Assembly: GCF_001519055.1 (NCBI RefSeq)
Contig: NZ_KQ954301.1
Span: forward strand, 1 to 64,000
DNA: 64,000 nucleotides
Origin: Novosphingobium sp. Fuku2-ISO-50
GTDB lineage: Bacteria > Pseudomonadota > Alphaproteobacteria > Sphingomonadales > Sphingomonadaceae
Reading direction: 5' to 3'
Under the pieces are notes generated by a model, which did no database searches, was not told the origin of the DNA, and was given only the letters and a program-made list of their open reading frames with translations. Positions within the stretch are counted from its first letter, which is position 1, and every line of letters starts with the position of its first letter. Made by a program: the position numbers and the translations under genes. Positions 15,799-23,846 of this stretch are shown here, in pieces.

Positions 15799-18165
15799 AT
15801 GGCGCCCCGTCTTCCCCACTTTACCCGCCGCGCCGTGCTGGTCGGTGCGGGGACGGCGGGCGCGCTGGTGGTCGGTCTCGCGCTGGTGCCGCGCCATTAT
15901 CGCACGCCGCTCGTCGCCGGGGAGGGCGAGCATGTCATCGACGGCCTGATCCGCCTGTCGCGCGACGGCAGCATCAGCGTCGCGGTGCCCGCGCTCGAAA
16001 TGGGCCAGGGCGTAACCACGCTCGCGGCGCAGATCGTCGCGGTCGAACTGGGCGCGGACTGGCGCCGCGTCGGAGTCGAACCGGCGCCGCTCAGCCCGCT
16101 CTATGCCGATCGGGTGATTGCCGCCGAATGGGCCACGATGTGGTTGCCGCGCGCCGTGGCCGGGGCGCCGTTTGTCGGCAAGGCGCTGACGGACGCGCTG
16201 GCCGGGGGCCCCGGCGATGCCTGGGCGCGCTATGAGGCGGATCGCGTGCCCGTGCTGTTGACGGCGTGCGGCACGACGCTCGCCGCGTTCGAACCGCGCC
16301 TGCGGCTGGCCGCCGCCGCCTTGCGCAGCGCGCTGATCGCCGCCGCCGCGCGCGAGGCCGGGATGGATGTCGCCGCCTGCGACACGCGCGATCATCATGT
16401 CGTGTGCGGCAAGCAGCACTGGCCCTTTGCGCCATTGATCGATGCGGCGCTGGCCGGACCGCCGCCTTCCGCGCCCGTCTTGCGCGCTGCCCCTGCGCGC
16501 GAAAACGCCGACGCCGCGCCGGGGCCGCTCGCCGCACCCGATTTCCCCCGGCTCGACTTGCCCGCCAAAGTCGACGGCAGCATGGTGTTTGCCGCCGACT
16601 TGCGCCTGCCCGACATGGTTCACGCCGCCATCGCGCATGGGCCGCAAGGGCATTGCCGACTGGCCGGGCACGACGAAGCGGCGGCACGCGGGATTCCCGA
16701 CGTCATCGCGGTCATCGCCACCGAGCGCTGGCTGGCGGCGGTTGCGCGCACCTGGCACGCCGCCGATCGTGCGCTGACGGCCATGGAGCCGCGTTTTCGC
16801 ATCGATCCGGGCGAAGGCGGCCGCGTCGTTGATTCGATCGTCGGCGAAGCCGCGCTCGACGCGGCGCTGACCCACGCGTCGCCGAACCGCATCGCCGCCG
16901 AGGGCGATCCCGACCCGCTGCTGATCCATCCAGCGCTGACCGCGCGCTATGACATCGAGCCCGCACTTCACGCCCCGCTCGAACCCGCCAGCGCCACCGC
17001 GCGAATCGTGCACGGGCGGCTCGAACTGTGGATCGCCAGTCAGGCGCCCGAAGCCGCAGCACAGGCCGCAGCGCGCGGCGCCGGTCTGCCGCGTCAGGCG
17101 GTCACGGTCTATCCCTTGCCCGCAGGCGGCAGCTTCGATGCGCGGCTCGATACGCGGATTGCCGAGGAAGTGGCGATCCTTGCGCGCAAGCTGGGTCGTC
17201 CGGTGCAATTGACCTGGTCGCGCTGGCAGGAAACGCTCGCCGGCTATCCCCGCGCCCCGCTCGCAGCGCGCCTGAGCGCCGCGTTCGACCCGGCGAAGCA
17301 ACATCTGATCGGCTGGCGCACGCGGATCGCGACGCCCGCAAGCATGATCGAGGCCGGGGCGCGGCTGTTTGGCGGCAGCGATACGCGCGCGGCGCAGGAC
17401 AAGGCGGCAGGCTGCGCCGATCCGCTCGCCGTCGCCGGCGCAATGCCCGTCTACGCCATTCCCGAACGCGCGGTCGACCATCTGCCGACCGCGATCAGCC
17501 TGCCCGTCGGGCGCATGCGGGGCGGGGCGCACGGGCTCACCGCCTTCATCACCGAAAGCTTCATCGATGAATGCGCGCACTATGCCGGTGCCGAGCCGCT
17601 GTCGTTTCGCGTCGCCATGCTGGGCGCCGAGCCGCGCCTCGTCGCCTGCCTCGAAGGGGCGGCGCATCTGGCCATGTGGGGCGGTGGGGGCGGCGGATCG
17701 GGCCAGGGCCTCGCCTGCCACCGCATGACGCTCGCCGCGCCCGAAGGCATGCGCGCGGGCTATATCGCGGTGATCGCGACCGCGCGCGCCGAATCGGGCG
17801 CGATCCGCGTCGAGAGCCTGTCGGCATTTTGCGACATCGGGCGGATCGTCAACCGCGACATCGCGCGCCAACAGATCGAAGGCGGCCTGATGTTCGGCCT
17901 CGCCCACGCTCTGGGCGGCAGCACGCGCTGGAACGCGGGGCTGCCCCAGGCCGGGCGGCTGGCCGCGCTGAACCTGCCCTTGCCGGCCGATTGCCCCAAA
18001 GTCGAGGTTGCCTTTGCGACAAGCGAGGCCGAACCGTTCGATCCCGGCGAGCTGGGCATGGCGGCAGTCGCACCGGCCATCGCCAATGCGCTGTTTTCGG
18101 CAAGCGGGACGCGGTTTCGCCGCCTGCCCCTGCTGTCGACGCCATCTCTTCCCGAAAGCATCTGA
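15799..18165 (+). CDS. xanthine dehydrogenase-family molybdenum-binding (IorB-like) large subunit
   Basis: Large catalytic subunit of a molybdopterin-cytosine-dinucleotide hydroxylase of the isoquinoline 1-oxidoreductase/aldehyde dehydrogenase type, 788 residues. The N-terminus FTRRAVLVGAGTAG followed by a hydrophobic stretch looks like a Tat signal, so it probably acts in the periplasm. Cofactor-binding motifs include ALEMGQGVTT near the start, MRGGAHG, GGGGGGSGQGLA and, near the end, DPGELGMAAVAPAIANAL, which holds the conserved catalytic Glu region. No [2Fe-2S] small subunit gene lies beside it, so its partner must be encoded elsewhere. It begins 5 bases after mrp/apbC and overlaps hemH by one base (TGATG). 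Confidence 0.85.
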   Translation: MAPRLPHFTRRAVLVGAGTAGALVVGLALVPRHYRTPLVAGEGEHVIDGLIRLSRDGSISVAVPALEMGQGVTTLAAQIVAVELGADWRRVGVEPAPLSPLYADRVIAAEWATMWLPRAVAGAPFVGKALTDALAGGPGDAWARYEADRVPVLLTACGTTLAAFEPRLRLAAAALRSALIAAAAREAGMDVAACDTRDHHVVCGKQHWPFAPLIDAALAGPPPSAPVLRAAPARENADAAPGPLAAPDFPRLDLPAKVDGSMVFAADLRLPDMVHAAIAHGPQGHCRLAGHDEAAARGIPDVIAVIATERWLAAVARTWHAADRALTAMEPRFRIDPGEGGRVVDSIVGEAALDAALTHASPNRIAAEGDPDPLLIHPALTARYDIEPALHAPLEPASATARIVHGRLELWIASQAPEAAAQAAARGAGLPRQAVTVYPLPAGGSFDARLDTRIAEEVAILARKLGRPVQLTWSRWQETLAGYPRAPLAARLSAAFDPAKQHLIGWRTRIATPASMIEAGARLFGGSDTRAAQDKAAGCADPLAVAGAMPVYAIPERAVDHLPTAISLPVGRMRGGAHGLTAFITESFIDECAHYAGAEPLSFRVAMLGAEPRLVACLEGAAHLAMWGGGGGGSGQGLACHRMTLAAPEGMRAGYIAVIATARAESGAIRVESLSAFCDIGRIVNRDIARQQIEGGLMFGLAHALGGSTRWNAGLPQAGRLAALNLPLPADCPKVEVAFATSEAEPFDPGELGMAAVAPAIANALFSASGTRFRRLPLLSTPSLPESI

Positions 18166-19265
18166 TGCCCCAATCGACTCATTCGACCCGCGCTCTTCCG
18201 GATCCCAGGCCTCTTCCGGATCCCAGGCCTCTTCCGGATCATTGGCCCCCAAATCATTGGCCCGCCGATCACCCCCCCATCGCCACCGGTCGCGTCGGCG
18301 TGCTGCTGGTCAATCTGGGCACCCCCGATGCACCCGAGCCGGGCGCGGTACGGCGCTATCTGAAACAGTTCCTGTCCGACCGCCGCGTGGTCGAAATCCC
18401 CGCGCTGATCTGGCAGCCGATTCTGCGCGGCATCATCCTCAACACGCGGCCCAAAAAGTCGGCGCACGCCTATGCCCTGGTGTGGAGCGCCGACGGATCG
18501 CCGCTCGCCGCGATTACCAAGGCTCTGGCGCGCGCGGTGCAGGCCGAACTGGGCGATGCCGCGATCGTTCGCCATGCCATGCGCTATGGCCAACCGACGA
18601 TTGCCGCAGAGCTCGACGCGCTGATTGCACAAGGGTGCGAACGCGTGCTCGTCATGCCGCTCTATCCGCACTTTTCGGCGGCAACGACGGCCAGCGTGCT
18701 CGACGATCTCGCCCGCTGGATCTTGCGCACGCGGCGCTTGCCCGCGCTGCGCACGGTGCCGCCCTGGCATGGCGATCCCGGCTATATCGCCGCGCTCCAC
18801 AGCGACTTGTCCCGCCAGATCGCCGCGCTCGACTTCACGCCGGACCTGCTGCTGCTCAGCTATCACGGCATGCCCGAGCGCACTTTGCACCTGGGCGATC
18901 CCTATCACTGCCATTGCCGCAAGACGTCGCGCCTGCTCGGGCAGGCCTTTGCGCAAAGCCACCCGGGGCTCAGGCTCGAAACGACGTTCCAATCGCGCTT
19001 TGGCCGGGCCAAATGGCTCGAACCGGCAACCGATGCGACGCTGATTGCCGAGGCGCGCGCCGGTACGCGGCGAATCGCGGTCGCGGCGCCCGGATTTTCC
19101 GCCGATTGCCTTGAAACGCTCGAAGAGCTGGCGATTCGTGGGCGCGACGAATTTCTGGCCGCCGGGGGCACCGACTTTGCCGCACTCGCCTGCCTCAATG
19201 CCGGCGATGCCGGTGTCGCACTGACGACGGCGCTGGTCCGGCGCGAACTGGCCGGCTGGATCTGA
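18165..19265 (+). CDS. hemH: ferrochelatase
   Basis: Inserts ferrous iron into protoporphyrin IX, the last step of heme synthesis. The core begins RVGVLLVNLGTPDAP and contains the catalytic histidine motif LSYHGMPER, the FQSRFGRAKWLEPAT segment and the conserved PGFSADCLETLEEL. The first ~40 residues are an unusual Pro/Asp/Trp-rich extension with a repeated LPDPRP hexapeptide, coded by a tandem 18-bp duplication (18193-18240). If real, translation starts at the ATG overlapping the previous stop; an internal start nearer the core cannot be excluded. The total of 366 residues is at the upper end for the family. Confidence 0.93.
   Translation: MPQSTHSTRALPDPRPLPDPRPLPDHWPPNHWPADHPPIATGRVGVLLVNLGTPDAPEPGAVRRYLKQFLSDRRVVEIPALIWQPILRGIILNTRPKKSAHAYALVWSADGSPLAAITKALARAVQAELGDAAIVRHAMRYGQPTIAAELDALIAQGCERVLVMPLYPHFSAATTASVLDDLARWILRTRRLPALRTVPPWHGDPGYIAALHSDLSRQIAALDFTPDLLLLSYHGMPERTLHLGDPYHCHCRKTSRLLGQAFAQSHPGLRLETTFQSRFGRAKWLEPATDATLIAEARAGTRRIAVAAPGFSADCLETLEELAIRGRDEFLAAGGTDFAALACLNAGDAGVALTTALVRRELAGWI
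18193..18240. repeat. 18-bp tandem repeat coding an LPDPRP hexapeptide in hemH
   Basis: CTCTTCCGGATCCCAGGC occurs at 18193-18210 and 18211-18228, with a third partial copy at 18229-18240. A looser duplication (ATCATTGGCCC) follows. The unit is a multiple of three, so the reading frame is kept and the protein gains LPDPRP copies before the ferrochelatase core. Confidence 0.9.
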
Positions 19266-19287
19266 GCGCGCCCGGCCGGATCTGAGC
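19252..19287. repeat. 20-bp imperfect duplication over the hemH stop
   Basis: CCGGCTGGATCTGAGC at 19252-19267 recurs as CCGGCCGGATCTGAGC at 19272-19287. The first copy holds the hemH TGA stop. It belongs to the set of stop-spanning duplications in this window. Confidence 0.65.
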
Positions 19288-19549
19288 CCACAGGGTCAAA
19301 TACACAATCGGCCATGGCTGGAAATGCGGCGAATCTGTTGACCTGGGCCCCGGCTGCCGGTATGGGCCCCGCTTTCCCGCGGGCTTGCCCGCCTGTTTCG
19401 ACACGCCGGTTGACTTGGCCCATGGCCAGAGCAACAGGACCGCGCCGGGACATGAATTCGGATCAACCAGGCAGTCTCCCGAGATTTTTCGACGAGATTG
19501 CCCGGACCGCGCCAAGCGGGCCGCCACAGGACGAGAAGCAAAGACAGAC

Positions 19550-19810
19550 ATGGCCAACACGCCGCAAGCCCGCAAGCGCATCCGCCGCAACGAAGCCCGC
19601 GCCCAGATCAACGGCGCGCGTCTTTCGCGCATCCGCACTTTCGTCAAGAAAGTCGAATCCGCTCTCGAAGGTGGCGACAAGACCGCCGCTGCCGAAGCGC
19701 TCCGCGCGGCACAGCCCGAACTGGCGCGCGGCGTGGCCCGTGGCGTGCTCCACAAGAACACCGTGGCACGCAAAGTGTCGCGGCTGTCGAAGCGCGTCGC
19801 CGCGCTCTGA
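19550..19810 (+). CDS. rpsT: 30S ribosomal protein S20
   Basis: Small-subunit protein binding 16S rRNA, 86 residues and almost entirely helical and basic (MANTPQARKRIRRNEARAQ, then HKNTVARKVSRLSKRVAAL). Length and both termini match bacterial S20. It precedes dnaA, the usual alphaproteobacterial neighbour, but has its own terminator (19891-19919), so the two are probably separate transcripts. Confidence 0.96.
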   Translation: MANTPQARKRIRRNEARAQINGARLSRIRTFVKKVESALEGGDKTAAAEALRAAQPELARGVARGVLHKNTVARKVSRLSKRVAAL

Positions 19811-20325
19811 TTCGTCCCGCACCGACATACCCGAGGGGGTCTTCCCTCGGGGATTCGGCTTAGGACAATTCCGCATTTCGCCCGACAAGAGGCTGGCGTG
19901 TTTCACGCCGGCCTTTTTTGTCGCAGCGTCGATGACAGACCGATGACAGTCCGGTGCCATCGAAATGGCTGATTTGCCGCGATTCGCCACCCTCTTGAAA
20001 TTTTATCATTTATTTTCATATATTTAGAAAATTTCCACGCTGTCATCGGAGTCAAGGCGAATTATTTCAATTTCTTTTCGCCCCATGACTTGCGAATCCC
20101 CGCCACTCGCCAATAGACAGTAGGCACGGGTCGCGACGCGGTGGACTGGTATGGCCAGTTTCGACATGCGGGGATCACACGACATTGACCATCGGACGGT
20201 CGATCGGGCTTCCTGCCCGGTCGGACTCCATCAAACAGCCGGTCGGGCATGGTCTCGGCTGGATGAGGATCATTTGCTTTCGCGGCAGGGGGGCCAATCA
20301 AGGGGCCTGTTGCGGCGCATTCGAC
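19811..20325. other. rpsT-dnaA intergenic region with AT-rich patch
   Basis: After the rpsT terminator the sequence is strikingly AT-rich from about 19994 to 20070, with runs such as ATTTTATCATTTATTTTCAT and a TATATTTAGAAAATTT segment, in an otherwise very GC-rich window. This probably holds the dnaA promoter and could act as an easily melted region. I find no convincing TTATCCACA DnaA box here, so there is no support for an origin. No gene is seen. Confidence 0.55.
19891..19919 (+). terminator. Rho-independent terminator of rpsT
   Basis: A 10-bp stem, GGCTGGCGTG (19891-19900) with CACGCCGGCC (19904-19913) and loop TTT, contains one G-T wobble and is followed by TTTTTT. It lies 81 bases after the rpsT stop. 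Confidence 0.93.
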
Positions 20326-21933
20326 ATGCGGGACCAGACACACGTGAAGATCGACGATTACATGAATGGCGGTCCTTCCGGGCGAGGCCAGCCACGCGGG
20401 GCAAGCGGCCCGGCACACGCAACCGGATCAGCGCATGAGACCCGCGCCGCTTCTGCAACCCCGTCGTCCGCCGCCCGCAAGGAGCGCGACGCCGCCAGCA
20501 TCGAAGACGGCGATGCCGTCGATCTGGCCGCCGATTGGGCCGACATCAGCCAGGGGCTGAAAAAGGATCTCGGGCCGCAGTTGCACAGCCAGTGGATCAA
20601 GCCGATCCAGGTCGGCAGCTTCTGCAAGGAAACCGGCACGCTCGACTTGTTCCTGCCGACCGAATTTTCCGCAAACTGGGTCGCCGACCGTTTTGCCGAC
20701 CGCCTGTCGCTCGCATGGAAAATCGCGCGATCCGAAGTGCGCCAGGTGCGCATCAGCGTCCATCCGCGCCGCCGCGCCATGCCCGACCTGCGGCTTCCCG
20801 GCAGCAGCATGACGGGCAGCACGGGCACCAACGCGATGGCGGGCAGTTCGCAGACCGGACTCGTGCGCTCCGCTCCCCCGGCCCATCCGGGCGAAGCGCT
20901 GTCCGGCGCGCAAAGCGGGCTCGACCCCTCGCTGACTTTCGCCGAATTCGTCAGCGGCGCGGGCAATGTCCTGGCCGTCAATGCCGCCCAGCGCATGGCC
21001 GCCATCGAAACCCCGCAGTTTTCGCCGCTCTATCTCAAGGCCTCGACCGGGCAGGGCAAGACCCACCTGCTGCACGCCATCGGCCATGCCTATGCCGCCG
21101 CACGCCCCGGCGCGCGGATCTTCTACTGCTCGGCCGAGCGCTTCATGATCGAATTCGTCCAGGCCATGCGCAGCCACGAAATGATCGAATTCAAGGCCCG
21201 CCTGCGCGGCTTTGACCTGCTGCTGGTCGACGACATCCAGTTCATCATCGGCAAATCGAGCACGCAGGAGGAATTCCTCCACACCATCGACGCCCTGCTC
21301 GGCGCAGGCAAGCGTCTGGTCGTGGCCGCCGATCGCGCCCCGCAAGCTCTCGACGGCGTCGAACAACGCCTCCTGTCGCGCCTCTCGATGGGCCTCGTCG
21401 CCGACATCCAGCCCGCCGACATCGATCTGCGCCGCAAGATCCTCGAACATCGCCTCGCCCGGTTTACCTCGGCCCAGGTTCCCGCCGACGTGATCGAATT
21501 CCTCGCCCGCACGATCAACCGCAATGTCCGCGAACTCGTCGGCGGCCTCAACAAGCTGATCGCCTATGCCCAGCTCACCGGCCAGCCGGTCAGCCTGCAA
21601 CTCGCCGAAGAACAGCTGACCGACATCCTCTCGGCCAATCGTCGCCGCATCACGATCGACGAAATCCAGCGCGCCGTGTGCCAGTTCTATCGCGTCGACC
21701 GCACCGAAATGGCCTCCAAACGCCGCGCTCGCGCCGTCGTCCGTCCGCGCCAGGTCGCCATGTACCTCGCCAAAGTGCTCACCCCCCGCTCCTACCCCGA
21801 AATCGGCCGCAAATTCGGCGGCCGCGACCATTCGACCGTCATCCACGCCGTCCGCCTGATCGAAGAACTGCGCACCCGCGACGCGGAAATGGACGGCGAT
21901 GTGCGGACGTTGTTGCGCCAGTTGGAAGACTGA
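20326..21933 (+). CDS. dnaA: chromosomal replication initiator DnaA
   Basis: AAA+ initiator that binds DnaA boxes and opens oriC. Domain I (DWADISQGLKKDLGPQLHSQW) follows a disordered Gly/Ser/Ala-rich N-terminus, then a low-complexity linker, the AAA+ core with Walker A KASTGQGKTH (~238-247) and Walker B LLLVDDIQF (~297), and domain IV with RPRQVAMYLAK and the box-binding signature GGRDHSTVIHA (~499). The start is uncertain: ATG 20326 is used, but ATG 20185, GTG 20344 or ATG 20362 are in frame and none has a strong binding site. The Walker A begins with Ala in place of the usual Gly, allowed by the consensus. A 21-bp repeat array begins 7 bases after its stop. Confidence 0.95.
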   Translation: MRDQTHVKIDDYMNGGPSGRGQPRGASGPAHATGSAHETRAASATPSSAARKERDAASIEDGDAVDLAADWADISQGLKKDLGPQLHSQWIKPIQVGSFCKETGTLDLFLPTEFSANWVADRFADRLSLAWKIARSEVRQVRISVHPRRRAMPDLRLPGSSMTGSTGTNAMAGSSQTGLVRSAPPAHPGEALSGAQSGLDPSLTFAEFVSGAGNVLAVNAAQRMAAIETPQFSPLYLKASTGQGKTHLLHAIGHAYAAARPGARIFYCSAERFMIEFVQAMRSHEMIEFKARLRGFDLLLVDDIQFIIGKSSTQEEFLHTIDALLGAGKRLVVAADRAPQALDGVEQRLLSRLSMGLVADIQPADIDLRRKILEHRLARFTSAQVPADVIEFLARTINRNVRELVGGLNKLIAYAQLTGQPVSLQLAEEQLTDILSANRRRITIDEIQRAVCQFYRVDRTEMASKRRARAVVRPRQVAMYLAKVLTPRSYPEIGRKFGGRDHSTVIHAVRLIEELRTRDAEMDGDVRTLLRQLED

Positions 21934-21939
21934 GGTTCA

Positions 21940-22036
21940 GCCTCCGGCGGGCGTTCCCATGCCTCCGGCGGGCGTTCCCATGCCTCCGGCGGGCGTTCCC
22001 ATGCCTCCGGCGGGCGTTCCCATGCCTCCGGCGGGC
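21940..22036. repeat. 21-bp direct repeat array after dnaA
   Basis: Four exact copies of a 21-bp unit (GCCTCCGGCGGGCGTTCCCA plus T) occupy 21940-21960, 21961-21981, 21982-22002 and 22003-22023, with a 13-base partial fifth copy at 22024-22036. The unit starts with the same CCTCCGGCGGGC that begins the adjoining palindrome arm, so the array probably arose by expansion of one edge of that element. There are no spacers, so it is not a CRISPR array. Confidence 0.95.
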
Positions 22037-22215
22037 AAGGGCCATCGCCCTTGCATCCCGGAAATGTCCGGATCAGCGTGCCCCGGCCCGGTAACATCCC
22101 GCCGCCCGCGTCGGGAGACCTTCCTGCCGCTTCGCGGCGAGACGCGGGCGCAGCGGCGGCGCGCAAAGCAAGACGGTAAAGGGATGCAAGGGCAATGGCC
22201 CTTGCCCGCCGGAGG
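22025..22215. repeat. palindromic intergenic element with 35-bp terminal inverted repeats
   Basis: The left arm at 22025-22059 (CCTCCGGCGGGCAAGGGCCA onward) is the reverse complement of 22181-22215 with a single mismatch. Each arm itself contains a small hairpin (GCAAGGGC/GCCCTTGC type). The 121 bases between are GC-rich and include the inner pair GCCGC-TTC-GCGGC near 22130. No coding capacity is credible. The design is that of a non-autonomous, REP/MITE-like intergenic element; other copies in the genome would confirm it. Confidence 0.8.
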
Positions 22216-22278
22216 TCCGCCGGAGGCAAAAAACGCTGCCCCCCTCGCAAACCCGCATTTTCCGTCTATTGCTCCCCC

Positions 22279-23049
22279 ATGACTCCCGACCGTCTCGACC
22301 GCTTCGCCCGTCACATTGTCCTGCCCGAAGTGGGCGGTGCCGGGCAGGTGCGACTGGCCGGGGCGCATGTCGTGTTGGTCGGCATGGGCGGGATCGGCAA
22401 TCCGGCGCTGCAATATCTGGCGGGGGCCGGGATCGGCGCTTTGACGCTGATCGACGATGATGTGATCGAGGCATCGAATCTGCAGCGCCAGACGCTGTTT
22501 ATGCCTGCCGACATGGGCCGAGCGAAAGCGCACGTCGCGGCGGAGTGGGCGGCGCGGTTTGATCCGGTATTGAAAGTTGTGCCGCAGGTCGTGCGAATCG
22601 GGGCGGACAACGCCAATGGCTTGCTGACCGGGGCTGATGTGGTGTTGGACGGCAGCGACAATTTTGCCACGCGGCTGGCGGTGGCCGACGCGTGTGTGCG
22701 GCTGGGTGTGCCGTTGACGAGCGCGGCGCTGGGGCGGTTTCAAGGGCAGGTTGCCAATTTCGCGGGGCATTTGCCCGATGAGGCCTGTTATCGCTGTTTT
22801 GTGGGCGATGCATTCGATGCGACCGATTGCGATACCTGCGCGGATCTGGGCGTTTTGGGCGCGATGGTCGGCATGGTCGGTGCGTTTGCGGCGATGCAAG
22901 CCTTGCGCGTTGTTCTGGCGGGCGCCTCGACGCTGGGCGATCCGCAATGGGGGCGGTTGCAGTTGATCGACGGCCTCGCCCCGTCGATGCGTGCCTTGCG
23001 CATTGCCAAAGACCCTGCCTGCCGGACGTGCGGGGGGCTAAGCCAGTAA
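22279..23049 (+). CDS. MoeB/ThiF-type E1-like adenylyltransferase
   Basis: Activates the C-terminus of a ubiquitin-like sulfur carrier (MoaD or ThiS) by adenylation. The 256-residue protein starts DRFARHIVLPEVGGAGQ, has the nucleotide-binding loop GMGGIGNPALQ (~34-45), the adenylation arginine in SNLQRQ, the DGSDNFATR motif, the catalytic-loop cysteine region DCDTCADLGVLG and two zinc CxxC pairs (CYRC and the terminal CRTC). No rhodanese domain is present, so it is the short HesA/MoeB/ThiF form; moaD or thiS is not adjacent. Its last 12 bases overlap the end of the convergent sirtuin gene. Confidence 0.9.
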   Translation: MTPDRLDRFARHIVLPEVGGAGQVRLAGAHVVLVGMGGIGNPALQYLAGAGIGALTLIDDDVIEASNLQRQTLFMPADMGRAKAHVAAEWAARFDPVLKVVPQVVRIGADNANGLLTGADVVLDGSDNFATRLAVADACVRLGVPLTSAALGRFQGQVANFAGHLPDEACYRCFVGDAFDATDCDTCADLGVLGAMVGMVGAFAAMQALRVVLAGASTLGDPQWGRLQLIDGLAPSMRALRIAKDPACRTCGGLSQ

Positions 23050-23763
23050 CTCATCGACCCAGGCGGTGACCACTTCGCTGGCCGGGCCGAGCCGCGTTTC
23101 GTGGAACCAGGCGGAGCCTTGCGAGCGTTCGAGATTGAGTTCGAGCGTGTGCAGGCCCCGGTCGCGGGCCAGCCGGACGAAGCCGGCGGCGGGATAGACC
23201 GCGCCGGAGGTGCCGATCGACACGAACAGGTCTGCCTGGGACAGCGCGGTATGAATGTCGTCCATGCGATAGGGCACTTCGCCAAACCAGACGATGTCGG
23301 GGCGCAGGGCTGCGCTGCCGCAAGCCGGGCATGGCGGCCGGTCGATCAGCGGCCCGGTCCAGCCGATGCGCGTATCGCAGGCGGTGCACCAGGCCTTGAG
23401 GTGTTCGCCATGCATGTGGATCACATTTTGCGACCCGCCGCGCTCGTGCAAGTCGTCGACGTTTTGTGTGACGACGATCACGCGCGCGCCAGGTACAAGG
23501 CCCGGTAAAGCCTGTTCGAGCCGCGCCAGCGCATGGTGCGCGGCATTGGGCTGCCTGGTCTGGATCGACGCCCGGCGCATGTCGTAGAACCGCTGCACGA
23601 GGTCGGGATCGCGGGCAAAAGCCTCGGGCGTGGCGACATCCTCGACGCGGTGCTGTTCCCACAGGCCGCCCCGTCCATCTTTGCCCCCGCGAAAGGTATC
23701 GATGCCGCTTTCGGCGGAAATCCCCGCGCCGGTCAGGATGACGATGCTTGGTGGTTTGGCCAT
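23038..23763 (-). CDS. cobB: NAD-dependent protein deacylase, CobB-type sirtuin
   Basis: Removes acyl groups from lysines with NAD as co-substrate. Motifs in order are LTGAGISAESGIDTFRG, TQNVDDLHERGG, the catalytic-histidine HMHGEHLK, two zinc CxxC pairs (CTAC, CPAC), LRPDIVWFGE and SIGTSGAVYPAAGF. Y-x-x-R in FYDMRR matches the class III Tyr/Arg pair linked to desuccinylation. ATG 23763 (MAKPPS) is chosen because the family starts just before this strand; longer starts at 23772 and 23838 exist, and none has a clear binding site. It is divergent from the M20 peptidases and overlaps the moeB-like gene tail-to-tail by 12 bases. Confidence 0.93.
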   Translation of the reverse strand: MAKPPSIVILTGAGISAESGIDTFRGGKDGRGGLWEQHRVEDVATPEAFARDPDLVQRFYDMRRASIQTRQPNAAHHALARLEQALPGLVPGARVIVVTQNVDDLHERGGSQNVIHMHGEHLKAWCTACDTRIGWTGPLIDRPPCPACGSAALRPDIVWFGEVPYRMDDIHTALSQADLFVSIGTSGAVYPAAGFVRLARDRGLHTLELNLERSQGSAWFHETRLGPASEVVTAWVDELLA

Positions 23764-23846
23764 GGGTCGCATCATGGCGCGGCGAGGCGCGGCTGGCCAG
23801 AGGGTGAAGCATTGCGCAAAGGGGAAATGATGGCACACTGAGGGGC

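Larger units (their letters stand above)
21934..22278. other. dnaA-moeB intergenic region made of repeats
   Basis: This 345-base space has no supported gene. It consists of a 21-bp direct repeat array (21940-22036) running into the left arm of a long imperfect palindrome (22025-22215). Open frames across it on both strands only translate the repeats (for example repeated PPAGVPM) and lack credible starts. Confidence 0.8.

Noticed and set aside
15742..18252. 836-codon minus-strand frame opposite the molybdenum hydroxylase gene
   Set aside because: Shadow of the real plus-strand gene, no protein-like features.
19811..20325. Replication origin next to dnaA
   Set aside because: No consensus DnaA boxes here; alphaproteobacterial origins are often far from dnaA.
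21940..22036. CRISPR-like array after dnaA
   Set aside because: The 21-bp units are directly adjacent, with no spacers and no cas genes.
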